This document shows, in pieces, positions 16,275 to 26,761 of a stretch of 41,262 bases of DNA. Both the position numbers and the translations under genes were made by a program. The number at the start of each line of letters is the position of its first letter. The stretch's first letter is position 1. Below the pieces are notes generated by a model that saw nothing but the letters and a program-made list of their open reading frames with translations, was not told the origin of the DNA and made no database searches. Source of the DNA: DASUBN01 sp035465695 (lineage in GTDB: Bacteria; Pseudomonadota; Gammaproteobacteria; Natronospirales; REEB76); assembly GCA_035465695.1 (NCBI GenBank), contig DATIVR010000093.1:1-41262 (forward strand), read 5' to 3'.

Positions 16275-17993
16275 ATGGCGACGACTACCGTCAAGACCAA
16301 CTTGACCGGACTCCCGCGGCGTCTGGTGGCGGCTGGGCTGCTCTCCGAGCTGGATGCCGCCGACGCGCAGCGAGATGCCGCCGCCGAGAAGCTCCTGCTG
16401 GTCAGCTACCTGGTCCGCATCAAGAAGCTGAACGCCCGTGCCGTGGCCAGCGCCGCCTCCGAGGAGTTCGGCGTGCCCACCCTGGACCTGGATGCGGTGG
16501 ACCTGGGACAGGCCCCGCTCAAGGACGTGGAAGCCCAGCTCATCGAGAAGCATCACGCCCTGCCGCTCTTCAAGCGTGGCCGCAAGTTGTTCGTGGCGGT
16601 CTCCGACCCCACCAACCTGCAGGCCTTGGACGAGATCAAGTTCAAGACCGGCATGACCGTAGACGCTGTCATCGCCGAGGAAGACAAGCTGGCCAAGGCC
16701 ATCGAGAAGGCCGTCCAGTCCATGGACACCTCGATGAAGGACCTGGCGGAGGGTGACATAGGCGACCTGGACATCTCCGCAGGCGACGAGGAGGGCGGAG
16801 CGGCCGAAGAGTCGAGCGCGGATATCGACGACGCGCCCGTGGTCAAATTCATCAACAAGGTGTTGTTGGACGCCATCAACAAGGGCGCATCGGACATCCA
16901 CTGGGAACCATACGAGAAAGAATACCGGGTGCGCTTCCGCCAGGACGGCATGCTGCGCGAAGTGGTGAAGCCTCCCATGGTGCTCGGCCCGAAGATCGCC
17001 GCGCGCCTCAAGGTCATGGCCAAGCTCGACATCTCGGAGCGCCGCATCCCCCAGGACGGCCGCATCAAGCTCAAGCTCTCCGCCACCCGCGCCATCGACT
17101 TCCGTGTCGCCACCTGCCCCACGCTCTTCGGCGAGAAGATCGTGATGCGTATCCTCGATCCGTCCAGCGCCAAACTGGGCATCGATGCCTTGGGGTACGA
17201 AGACTTCCAGAAGAAGCTCTATCTGGAGAACCTGGAGAAGCCCTACGGCATGATCCTGATCACCGGGCCGACCGGCTCCGGCAAGACCGTGTCGCTCTAT
17301 ACCGGCATCAACATCCTCAACACCGAGGACCGTAACATCTGCACGGCGGAAGACCGCGCGGAAATCCAGCTGCCGGGCGTCAACCAGGTGAACGTGAACC
17401 CCAAGGTGGGCCTCACCTTCGCCGCGGCGCTCAAGTCCTTCCTGCGCCTCGATCCGGACATCATCCTGGTGGGCGAGATCCGCGACCTGGAGACGGCGGA
17501 GATCGCCATCAAGGCGGCCCAGACCGGCCACATGGTGCTGGCGACCCTGCACACGAACGACGCGCCCAAGACCCTCACCCGTCTCGCCGACATCGGCGTG
17601 GCACCCTATTCCATCGCGACCGCAGTGAACCTGATCATCGCGCAACGCCTGGCGCGCAGGCTATGTAAGCACTGCAAGAAGCCGGCGGATATCCCCCGCG
17701 AGGCCCTGCTCAAGGAGGGCTTCACCGACGCGGAGATCGACGCGGGTCTCACCATCTACGAACCGGTAGGCTGCGACCAGTGCGCCGAGGGCTACAAGGG
17801 GCGTACGGGCATCTACCAGGTCATGCCGGTCTCGGAAGAGATGGGCAAGATCATCATGTCGGGCGGCAACGCCATCCTGATCGCCGCTCAGGCCGCGGCC
17901 GAAGGCGTGCCTGACCTGCGCCGCTCGGCGCTCACCAAGGTGAAGCGCGGCGACTTCGGCCTGGCCGAATTGAACCGTGTCACCGTCGAATAA
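16275..17993 (+). CDS. pilB: Type IV pilus extension ATPase PilB
   Basis: PilB is the cytoplasmic hexameric ATPase that powers pilus polymerisation through PilC. The 572-residue protein has N-terminal MshE-type domains (about 10-145), an acidic linker (160-185) and a secretion-ATPase core: Walker A GPTGSGKT (331-338), Asp box (359-363), Walker B ILVGEIRD (397-404), His box (TGHMVLATLHTND) and a zinc tetracysteine (C464, C467, C500, C503). The Asp box reads EDRAE; the family normally has Pro in the third place (EDPVE or EDPAE), so R361 is unusual. It is followed by pilC after 18 bases. Confidence 0.96.
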   Translation: MATTTVKTNLTGLPRRLVAAGLLSELDAADAQRDAAAEKLLLVSYLVRIKKLNARAVASAASEEFGVPTLDLDAVDLGQAPLKDVEAQLIEKHHALPLFKRGRKLFVAVSDPTNLQALDEIKFKTGMTVDAVIAEEDKLAKAIEKAVQSMDTSMKDLAEGDIGDLDISAGDEEGGAAEESSADIDDAPVVKFINKVLLDAINKGASDIHWEPYEKEYRVRFRQDGMLREVVKPPMVLGPKIAARLKVMAKLDISERRIPQDGRIKLKLSATRAIDFRVATCPTLFGEKIVMRILDPSSAKLGIDALGYEDFQKKLYLENLEKPYGMILITGPTGSGKTVSLYTGINILNTEDRNICTAEDRAEIQLPGVNQVNVNPKVGLTFAAALKSFLRLDPDIILVGEIRDLETAEIAIKAAQTGHMVLATLHTNDAPKTLTRLADIGVAPYSIATAVNLIIAQRLARRLCKHCKKPADIPREALLKEGFTDAEIDAGLTIYEPVGCDQCAEGYKGRTGIYQVMPVSEEMGKIIMSGGNAILIAAQAAAEGVPDLRRSALTKVKRGDFGLAELNRVTVE

Positions 17994-18011
17994 CCGGACA
18001 GATAGCACGCC

Positions 18012-19229
18012 ATGGCAGACGCCGCAGTAGCAGCTGGTAAGAATCTCAACTTCGTCTGGGAAGGGACGGACAAGAAGGGCAATCGCGTCAAGGGCAAGAC
18101 CATGGCGCCCAACGAGGCCGCGGTCAAGGCCGATTTGCGCCGGCAAGGCATCGCCCCGCTCAAGATCAGCAAGGCTCGCCGTAAGGCTGGCAAGAAGATC
18201 GAGACCGCCGACATCGCCTTCTTCAGCCGCCAGATGGCCACCATGATGAGCTCCGGCGTGCCGCTGGTGCAGTCCATGGACATCATCGGCAAAGGCCATG
18301 CCAATCCGAACATGCAGGACATGGTGATGAGCATCAAGGGCGACGTGGAGGCGGGTAACAACCTGGCCGACGCCCTGGCCAAGCATCCCCTGTACTTCGA
18401 CGACCTGTTCGTGAGTCTGGTGCGTGCCGGCGAGCAGGCGGGCGCCCTCGAGACCTTGCTGGACAAGATCGCGACCTACAAGGAGAAGACCGAGCGCATC
18501 AAGAAGAAGATCAAGAAAGCGCTCTCCTATCCCATCGCCGTGCTGGTGGTGGCCTTCGTGGTCACGGGCATCCTGCTGGTATTCGTGATCCCGCAGTTCG
18601 AGGAACTGTTCAAGGGGTTCGGCGCTGCTCTGCCGGCCTTCACCCAGTTCGTGGTGAACCTGTCCCGTTCGGTGCGATCGCAGGGCTATATCTATCTGAT
18701 CGTCGGCGGCATCGGGTTCGGCACGTTCATGTTCTTCAAGAAACGTTCGCGCAAGTTCCGCGAGAACCTGGACAGGCTCTCGCTGAAGATCCCAGTGGTG
18801 GGAGATATCCTCACCAAGTCTTCGCTGGCGCGTTTCGCCCGCACCCTCTCCACCATGTTCGCGGCCGGCGTGAACCTGGTGGACGCGCTGACTTCGGTAT
18901 CGGGCGCCACCGGCAACATCGTCTACGAGCAGGCCACCATCAAGATCCGCGACCAAGTCTCCACGGGCCAGCAGTTGAACCTGTGCATGAGCCAGACGGG
19001 CCTGTTCCCGCACGTCATGATCCAGATGATCGCCATCGGCGAAGAGGCCGGTTCCATCGACGCCATGGCCGCGAAAGTCGCGGACTTCTACGAAGAAGAA
19101 GTGGACAACGCGGTGGACAACCTCACCAGCCTCATGGAGCCGCTCATCATGGCGATCCTCGGCGTGCTGGTGGGTGGCCTCGTGGTGGCGATGTACCTGC
19201 CCATCTTCAAGCTGGGTTCGGTCATCTAA
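18012..19229 (+). CDS. pilC: Type IV pilus inner membrane platform protein PilC
   Basis: PilC is the polytopic inner-membrane protein that couples PilB ATPase rotation to pilin insertion. The 405-residue product contains two GspF/T2SSF repeats: one at about 70-195 (FFSRQMATMMSSGVPLVQSM, GNNLADALAKHP, LVRAGEQAGALETLLDKIA) and one at about 275-400 (ARFARTLSTMFAAGVNLVDAL, MIAIGEEAGSIDAMAAKVA). Hydrophobic helices lie near 170-195, 220-240 and 372-397. The cytoplasmic N-terminus is the basic type seen in PilC. The length is standard. It follows pilB in the same operon and is separated from pilD by a strong hairpin. Confidence 0.96.
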   Translation: MADAAVAAGKNLNFVWEGTDKKGNRVKGKTMAPNEAAVKADLRRQGIAPLKISKARRKAGKKIETADIAFFSRQMATMMSSGVPLVQSMDIIGKGHANPNMQDMVMSIKGDVEAGNNLADALAKHPLYFDDLFVSLVRAGEQAGALETLLDKIATYKEKTERIKKKIKKALSYPIAVLVVAFVVTGILLVFVIPQFEELFKGFGAALPAFTQFVVNLSRSVRSQGYIYLIVGGIGFGTFMFFKKRSRKFRENLDRLSLKIPVVGDILTKSSLARFARTLSTMFAAGVNLVDALTSVSGATGNIVYEQATIKIRDQVSTGQQLNLCMSQTGLFPHVMIQMIAIGEEAGSIDAMAAKVADFYEEEVDNAVDNLTSLMEPLIMAILGVLVGGLVVAMYLPIFKLGSVI

Positions 19230-19240
19230 GGACGCTGCTT

Positions 19241-19268
19241 GCGCCGGCTCCCTCACCGGAGCCGGCGC
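19241..19268 (+). repeat. Strong intercistronic hairpin between pilC and pilD
   Basis: A perfect 11-bp inverted repeat (GCGCCGGCTCC / GGAGCCGGCGC) with a 6-base loop starts 12 bases after the pilC stop and ends 18 bases before the pilD ATG. No T-run follows, so it is not a standard terminator. It more likely protects the pilBC message 3' end, lowers pilD translation or weakly attenuates transcription. Confidence 0.7.
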
Positions 19269-19286
19269 CTCATCTCCGGGGAACCC

Positions 19287-20144
19287 ATGACCATCACGCT
19301 CTTGCTGGAGCAAAGTCCGCTCGCCTTCACGTTCCTCGCCGTGTTGCTCGGCCTCCTGGTGGGCAGTTTCCTCAACGTGGTGATCCACCGGCTGCCGATC
19401 ATGCTGGAGCGTGAATGGCGCGCCGAATACGCGCCCGATACCACGCCGACCGAGCGCTACGACCTCGTGATGCCGCGGTCGCGCTGCCCGCACTGCGGTC
19501 ATGGCATCACCGCCCTCGAGAACCTTCCCATCGTCAGTTACCTGGCATTGCGCGGCCGTTGCAGCGCTTGTCATGCGCCCATCTCGCCGCGCTATCCCCT
19601 GGTGGAAGCGTTCACCGGCGTCCTCTCCGGTGTGGTGGCCTGGCACTTCGGGTTCGGTGCGCCTGCGTTTGGCGCCCTGTTCCTCACCTGGGGACTCATC
19701 GCGCTGGCGGGCATCGACCTGGACCAGCAGCTGCTGCCGGACCGCATCACTCTGCCGATACTATGGCTGGGCTTGCTCTTCAACCTGCGCGGCAGTTTCA
19801 CGGATCTGCACTCGGCGGTGCTGGGCGCCGCTGCGGGTTATCTGTCTCTCTGGCTCGTCTACCATCTCTTCAAGCTCGTCACCGGCAAGGAAGGCATGGG
19901 CTACGGTGACTTCAAGCTGTATGCGCTGTTGGGTGCCTGGCTGGGCTGGCAGCAACTGCCGGTGATCCTGATCATGTCGGCCGGCGTGGGCGCGATGGTC
20001 GGCATCCTCCTGCTCAGCACCAAACGCATCCGTGACGGCGTACCGATACCTTTCGGTCCATTCCTGGCGGCGGCGGGTTGGATTGCCATGCTATGGGGCC
20101 ACCCCCTCACCAACGCCTATCTCAGCATCAGCGGCGTACATTAG
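19287..20144 (+). CDS. pilD: Prepilin leader peptidase / N-methyltransferase PilD
   Basis: PilD cleaves prepilin leaders after Gly and N-methylates the new Phe. From the ATG at 19287 it is 285 residues; the open frame extends 16 codons upstream into the hairpin region. The N-terminal half holds the membrane segment LLVGSFLNVVIHRLP and the zinc-binding double CxxC (C67, C70, C92, C95) of bifunctional enzymes. The aspartic peptidase motifs are GIDLDQQLLPD (141-151) and GMGYGDFK (202-209), the second carrying the conserved GXGD aspartate at 207. About eight transmembrane helices are visible. coaE begins 4 bases after its stop. Confidence 0.96.
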   Translation: MTITLLLEQSPLAFTFLAVLLGLLVGSFLNVVIHRLPIMLEREWRAEYAPDTTPTERYDLVMPRSRCPHCGHGITALENLPIVSYLALRGRCSACHAPISPRYPLVEAFTGVLSGVVAWHFGFGAPAFGALFLTWGLIALAGIDLDQQLLPDRITLPILWLGLLFNLRGSFTDLHSAVLGAAAGYLSLWLVYHLFKLVTGKEGMGYGDFKLYALLGAWLGWQQLPVILIMSAGVGAMVGILLLSTKRIRDGVPIPFGPFLAAAGWIAMLWGHPLTNAYLSISGVH

Positions 20145-20148
20145 ATCG

Positions 20149-20781
20149 ATGTTGAAGATCGGACTCACCGGCGGCATCGCCAGCGGCAAGTCCCAGGTCG
20201 CGGCCGGCTTCGCCCGGCTGGGGGTGCCCATCGTCGATGCGGATCTCCTGAGCCGCCAACTCACCGCGCCGGGACAGGCCGGCTTGGACGCCCTGGTTGC
20301 CATTCTTGGACGAGATGTCCTGGACGCCCAGGGCCGCCTCGATCGCGCTGCGCTGCGAGCCAGGGTGTTCGCCGATGCCGGGCTACGCCGCCGGGTGGAA
20401 GCCGTGCTGCACCCGCTGGTCGTCGAGGGCCTCAAGTCCGGCCTGGCCGCCGCCCAGGGGCCTTACGTCATCGCCTCGGTACCCTTGCTGGTGGAAGTGC
20501 CGTCCATCCAGCCCCTGGTGGACCGGATCCTCGTGGTGGACTGTCCTGAAGAACTGCAGATCTCCCGCCTTATGTCACGCGACCGAGACAGCGAAGCGCA
20601 GGCTCGGGCCATCCTGGCGGCGCAAGCAACCCGGGACGCGCGGCTCGCCGTCGCGGATGATATTCTGTCCAACGCGGGCGACCTGGCGGCCCTGGAGGCC
20701 GCGGTGGGAAGGTTGCATGGGTTCTACCTCGAACTGGCGGTGAGCGGCGACTTCAAGCGCCGTGGATACACGCTGCCATGA
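20149..20781 (+). CDS. coaE: Dephospho-CoA kinase
   Basis: CoaE phosphorylates the ribose 3'-hydroxyl of dephospho-CoA, the last step of coenzyme A synthesis. The ATG at 20149 begins MLKIGLTGGIASGKS, so the P-loop GGIASGKS is at residues 7-14, as in the family. VDADLLSRQL and the HPLV block (VLHPLVVEGL) follow, then VPLLVE and the lid region. The 210-residue length is normal. The longer open frame upstream is the pilD gene in another frame. It sits in the conserved pilB-pilC-pilD-coaE-zapD-yacG order, 4 bases after pilD and 13 bases before zapD. Confidence 0.96.
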   Translation: MLKIGLTGGIASGKSQVAAGFARLGVPIVDADLLSRQLTAPGQAGLDALVAILGRDVLDAQGRLDRAALRARVFADAGLRRRVEAVLHPLVVEGLKSGLAAAQGPYVIASVPLLVEVPSIQPLVDRILVVDCPEELQISRLMSRDRDSEAQARAILAAQATRDARLAVADDILSNAGDLAALEAAVGRLHGFYLELAVSGDFKRRGYTLP

Positions 20782-20794
20782 CCCAGGACGTGCG

Positions 20795-21601
20795 ATGTTG
20801 AACGTGGACCAACACGTCGAGGAACAGACAGCGGCGGAATGGCTCATCTATGAGCAGCCCCTCAGCGAGCGCGTCCGCACTTTCCTGCGCCTGGAATTCC
20901 TGCTGGAACAGGCATCTCATCACAGCGCATTGTCCTCAGTGTGGGACAGCCGTGCCGCCGTCGGCGCAGTGTTGGAGATCACCACCTTGCTCACCCGCGG
21001 TGACGTACGCACCGAGGTATTGAAGGAACTTGAGCGTTGCGGAGCATTGTTGCAGCGCCTCAAGGGTAGTCCGGAAGTGGACAACGTCCGCTTGCAGACC
21101 GTGCTCGCCGATCTGGACCGGCTGCGCCACGAGATGGACGGCGACGGCCGCCCTCTCGGCGCCTGCTTGCGGGAGAGCGAGTTTCTCAACGCCATCAAGA
21201 ACCGCCTGGCGATCCCCGGCGGCACCTGCCAATTCGATCTTCCTTCGTACCACGCCTGGCTGACTCATCCCTATCCGCGCCGGGCGCGGGATATGCAGGG
21301 ATGGCTGGCGGAGCTGAAGCCTCTCAAGGACACCATCGCCCTGCTGATGGCGCTGACGCGCGAGTCGGCGCTGCCCACCCGCGAGACCGCCCAACAGGGT
21401 GTCTACCAGCGCAACTTCGACACCACGGTGCTCTCGCCCATGGTGCGGGTGATGGTGCCAGCGCCCGTCGGCGTATTCCCGGAGATCAGCGCCGGCAAGC
21501 ACCGCATGGTGATCCGCTTCCTGGAACGGCATGATGCCAATGCCCGACCCCAACAAACCAAGCGCGATATAAACTTCAAGCTCGTCTGCTGCCAGCTATA
21601 A
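20795..21601 (+). CDS. zapD: Cell division protein ZapD
   Basis: ZapD (YacF, DUF1342) binds the C-terminal tail of FtsZ and bundles FtsZ filaments at midcell. The ATG at 20795 gives 268 residues. The early block YEQPLSERVRTFLRLEFLLEQ (about 23-43) is the family's typical N-terminus, and the central FDLPSYHAWLTHPYPRRARDMQGWL is highly characteristic. The C-terminus (ISAGKHRMVIRFLE...) forms the beta-domain. It links this operon functionally to ftsZ at the far side of the window. The start upstream at 20762 would overlap coaE and lacks homology-like sequence. Confidence 0.94.
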   Translation: MLNVDQHVEEQTAAEWLIYEQPLSERVRTFLRLEFLLEQASHHSALSSVWDSRAAVGAVLEITTLLTRGDVRTEVLKELERCGALLQRLKGSPEVDNVRLQTVLADLDRLRHEMDGDGRPLGACLRESEFLNAIKNRLAIPGGTCQFDLPSYHAWLTHPYPRRARDMQGWLAELKPLKDTIALLMALTRESALPTRETAQQGVYQRNFDTTVLSPMVRVMVPAPVGVFPEISAGKHRMVIRFLERHDANARPQQTKRDINFKLVCCQL

Positions 21602-21604
21602 GCG

Positions 21605-21790
21605 ATGTCTGAAGTCGAGATGGTCCCCTGCCCGCACTGCGGGAAACCGGTCCCATGGACAGAAGCTTCCAAGTGGAAGCCCTTCTGCAGCGAGCGCTGC
21701 CGGATGATCGATCTGGGGGATTGGTTGTCTGAGAAGAACGCCATCCCGACGGAGGATTCGCCGCCGGATCAGGCCGAGCCGGACAAGTGA
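21605..21790 (+). CDS. yacG: DNA gyrase inhibitor / zinc-binding protein YacG
   Basis: This 61-residue protein starts 4 bases after zapD. Four cysteines in CPHC (C9, C12) and CSERC (C28, C32) form the zinc ribbon of the YacG family, followed by the helix RMIDLGDWL and an acidic tail. In E. coli, YacG binds GyrB and inhibits gyrase supercoiling. This is the last gene of the pilB operon. Its final 22 bases overlap the end of the convergent Nudix-ThiE gene, so no terminator fits between the two. Confidence 0.95.
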   Translation: MSEVEMVPCPHCGKPVPWTEASKWKPFCSERCRMIDLGDWLSEKNAIPTEDSPPDQAEPDK

Positions 21791-22734
21791 TCCAGATCCC
21801 ATAGGCTGCGCACGGCGGCGACACCATGGGCGCCGTGGCGGCGTACCGCCTCCAGGTCCTGGACCGCGAGGCCGCCGATGCCATAGACCGGTACCGGACT
21901 GGCAGCCGTCAGTTCCCGGAATCTCTCCCACCCCATCGGCTCTGCACCCGGATGGCTGGCGGTCGCTTGGACCGGGCCCAATGTCACGTAGTCCGGCCGC
22001 AGTTCCTGAGCCCGCTGGATCTCCAATTCGGAATGGCAGGAGATCCCGAGGCGCAGGCCCCCGCGATCCGCAGGGCGGATGTGCAGATCGCGCTGTCCGA
22101 GGTGCAGGCCATCGGCCCGCAATTCGTGCGCCAGGGCCAGCGCGAGAGGGCCATGCAGGCTCACCTGGGCCCCGGCAGCATGGCACTCCTGCACCACCTT
22201 CGCCGCCAGGGCCGCATAACTCAAAGGATGCATGCCGGGGGCCCGGAACTGCACCCAATCCACGCCGGCAGCCAGGGAACGCCGCAGGCTATGCATGAAT
22301 GTGGGCTCATCGATTGGTGTCGGCGTCACCAGCATCAATGCCGGCAATTGCAGGACGCGGACGATCGGTAGGTCAGCGGGCAGCAGTCCCCAGTCCATGA
22401 GCGATTCCGGCCGCTGCCAGGCCAGCCGCTGCCCTTCACGCGCTACAGGCTCGCCGCTGTGACGCGTGACCCTCCACACATCCAGCTCCACTTCCCGCTC
22501 GGGATAACGGTGGACGAACCGCAGCAGGCGATAGGCATGCCGGACCTCGATGCCCAGCTCTTCATGGAGCTCGCGTTTCAGCGCCACGCAGGCATCCTCG
22601 CCGGGTTCGAGCTTGCCGCCGGGAAACTCCCAGAAACCAGCCATGGGTTTGCCGGCGGGACGCTCCGCGATCAGTACCCGCCCTGCGTTGTCACGCAGGA
22701 CGGCGGCGACTACTTGGATGCGTGGGAGGGGCAG
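21769..22734 (-). CDS. Nudix hydrolase (MutT-like) fused to ThiE/TenI-like domain
   Basis: The first about 130 residues are a MutT-type Nudix domain, with IQVVAAVLRD, GFWEFPGGK and a complete Nudix box (GKLEPGEDACVALKRELHEE). It should hydrolyse 8-oxo-dGTP or a related nucleotide. The rest is a TIM-barrel resembling thiamine-phosphate synthase/TenI (LHLGQRD, GPVQATASHPGAEPMGW, VYGIGGL). The usual ND of the ThiE phosphate/metal region is replaced (SLHGPLAL), so synthase activity is doubtful. No ATG, GTG or TTG lies near the domain edge. I chose CTG 22734 (321 residues) because GAGGGAG stands 7 bases upstream and the domain starts right after it. The frame is open to a TTG at 22821, but that codon lies in the secA terminator and has no ribosome binding site. 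Confidence 0.85.
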   Translation of the reverse strand: MPLPRIQVVAAVLRDNAGRVLIAERPAGKPMAGFWEFPGGKLEPGEDACVALKRELHEELGIEVRHAYRLLRFVHRYPEREVELDVWRVTRHSGEPVAREGQRLAWQRPESLMDWGLLPADLPIVRVLQLPALMLVTPTPIDEPTFMHSLRRSLAAGVDWVQFRAPGMHPLSYAALAAKVVQECHAAGAQVSLHGPLALALAHELRADGLHLGQRDLHIRPADRGGLRLGISCHSELEIQRAQELRPDYVTLGPVQATASHPGAEPMGWERFRELTAASPVPVYGIGGLAVQDLEAVRRHGAHGVAAVRSLWDLDHLSGSA

Positions 22735-22785
22735 AGTGGCACTCCCTCTGTTAGGACAGCACCACGGTGCAGGGATGCTCCGTAC

Positions 22786-22813
22786 GCGAGTACGGACATG
22801 TGCCGGACTCGCC
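22786..22813. repeat. REP-like palindrome, copy 1
   Basis: This 28-base segment is identical at 27 positions to 29707-29734. It consists of two near-complementary arms (CGCGAGTACGG and CCGGACTCGCC) around ACATGTG. The left half also pairs with sequence upstream (CCGTAC-GCGA-GTACGG, 22780-22795), and a further small hairpin, GCACC-AC-GGTGC, lies at 22759-22770. The block fills the gap between secA and the Nudix-ThiE gene. Confidence 0.75.
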
Positions 22814-22817
22814 AAGA

Positions 22818-22843
22818 GCAAAAGTCCATGGATGGACTTTTGC
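22818..22843 (-). terminator. Intrinsic terminator of secA
   Basis: A perfect 12-bp inverted repeat (GCAAAAGTCCAT / ATGGACTTTTGC) separated by two bases begins 8 bases after the secA stop. The A- and T-tracts at the arm ends make it look like the bamD/nadE terminator and possibly bidirectional. In RNA the inner bases will open to form the loop. Confidence 0.75.
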
Positions 22844-22851
22844 GATTCAAA

Positions 22852-25590
<2,739 letters not shown>

Positions 25591-25755
25591 AAGCCTTCTT
25601 CTTTGATTCCTTAGTCGGCACGCCACGAGGCGCACCGCGACGGGATACCGGTGCTCCACGGCCCACGGCGCGGTACACCGCGCCGGGACTCAAGGTTTCC
25701 TTAGGGGTTCGCCCGGCCGGCACCTGGCCGGGTGCGGGCAGGAGACGGGAGTGGA
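25591..25755. other. Intergenic region upstream of secA with two palindromes
   Basis: This 165-base gap between the M23 peptidase stop and the secA start has a perfect palindrome at 25666-25685 (CGGCGCGGT-AC-ACCGCGCCG) and a 7-bp hairpin CCCGGCC/GGCCGGG just beyond the peptidase stop (about 25709-25729), without a T-run. I see no convincing -35/-10 pair for secA. The palindrome, about 80-95 bases upstream of the secA start, could be a leader hairpin or operator. Confidence 0.5.
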
Positions 25756-26709
25756 CTAGTCCTGGCCTTTCGACAACACGGCCACCTGCGGCGCCCCGAG
25801 GCTCTTCACGAAACGTGCCGGGTTCACCGCCACGCCATTGTAAAGCACTTCGAAATGCACGTGGGGACCGGTGGAACGGCCGGTGGAACCCATCAGCGAG
25901 ATCTCTTCTCCCTTCTTCACGATCTGGCCCACGTGTACCAGGATCGTCTCGTTATGTCCGTAACGCGTGGCATAACCGTTACCGTGGTCGATCTCCACCA
26001 GGTTGCCGTAACCGGAGCGGTCCCCCGCCCAAGTCACTACTCCCGCTGCCACGGCCTTCACCGGCTCGCCTTCGGCGCCGGCGAAATCCATGCCGCTGTG
26101 CATGGCAAGTTCGCCATTGAAGGGGTCGATGCGCATACCGAACAGCGACGACACGTAGGCATTGGACACCGGTGCCCCCGCCGGCTGGGCCGCCAGTTGT
26201 ACATTGCGGTGCAGCAGGAGGTTTTCAAGGACCCCCAGTTTCTGTTCCCGGTCCTGGACCTGGGCCGATAGTTGGTCCAGCTCGGCCATGAAATCCTTGG
26301 TGGTGGTGTGCTGCACCGGACCGGCGTCGTCGGGGCCGCCTTCCGCGGGCGGCTTGCTGAAGTCGAACTCGCTGTGCTTCAGGCCGGCGATGCTGGTGAG
26401 TTGGGCGCCCATGGCGTCCAGACGCATGATGTGGGCTTGCAGCTGCGCGACCTTGGCGGAGAGCGCGTCCATATCGGCCTGGGTGTCGCGCTTGGTGCGG
26501 GCGATCTCCTCGGCCTGGGCCTTGAGCTCCACACGCACCGGATCCGAGGCCTCACGCGCTGCGGCCAGATGGTCGGCGATGAAATAACCGGCGGAGAAGA
26601 CTCCGGCGCCAAGTGCCAGCACGACCAGGGCCACCAGCCCGCCCACCCGCGGATGGGCGAGGTTGAACTGGCGCGATGCCCCATAGCGGTTGAACACGAT
26701 CAGGTTCAT
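25756..26709 (-). CDS. M23 family (LytM) metallopeptidase, membrane anchored
   Basis: The 317-residue protein has a short cytoplasmic N-terminus, one transmembrane helix (about 24-46), a periplasmic coiled coil (about 55-110 and 138-165) and a C-terminal LytM domain. All zinc and catalytic residues are present: H204 and D208 (HSGMDF), H252 (RYGHNE), and H283/H285 (GPHVHFE). It is therefore probably an active peptidoglycan endopeptidase rather than an EnvC/NlpD-type activator with a degenerate site. The same gene lies between the DUF721 gene and secA in Pseudomonas and relatives. The start at ATG 26709 keeps the MNLIVFNR N-terminus. It is divergent from dciA by 52 bases. Confidence 0.92.
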   Translation of the reverse strand: MNLIVFNRYGASRQFNLAHPRVGGLVALVVLALGAGVFSAGYFIADHLAAAREASDPVRVELKAQAEEIARTKRDTQADMDALSAKVAQLQAHIMRLDAMGAQLTSIAGLKHSEFDFSKPPAEGGPDDAGPVQHTTTKDFMAELDQLSAQVQDREQKLGVLENLLLHRNVQLAAQPAGAPVSNAYVSSLFGMRIDPFNGELAMHSGMDFAGAEGEPVKAVAAGVVTWAGDRSGYGNLVEIDHGNGYATRYGHNETILVHVGQIVKKGEEISLMGSTGRSTGPHVHFEVLYNGVAVNPARFVKSLGAPQVAVLSKGQD

Positions 26710-26761
26710 GACGTCATCCCCGTTCGATACTTTCCGGGACCGCCTGGCTTATGATGGAGCC

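Noticed and set aside
22735..22817. Thiamine (THI-box) riboswitch before the Nudix-ThiE gene
   Set aside because: The region has hairpins but I do not see the conserved TPP aptamer elements; the hairpins are explained by the repeat and terminator.
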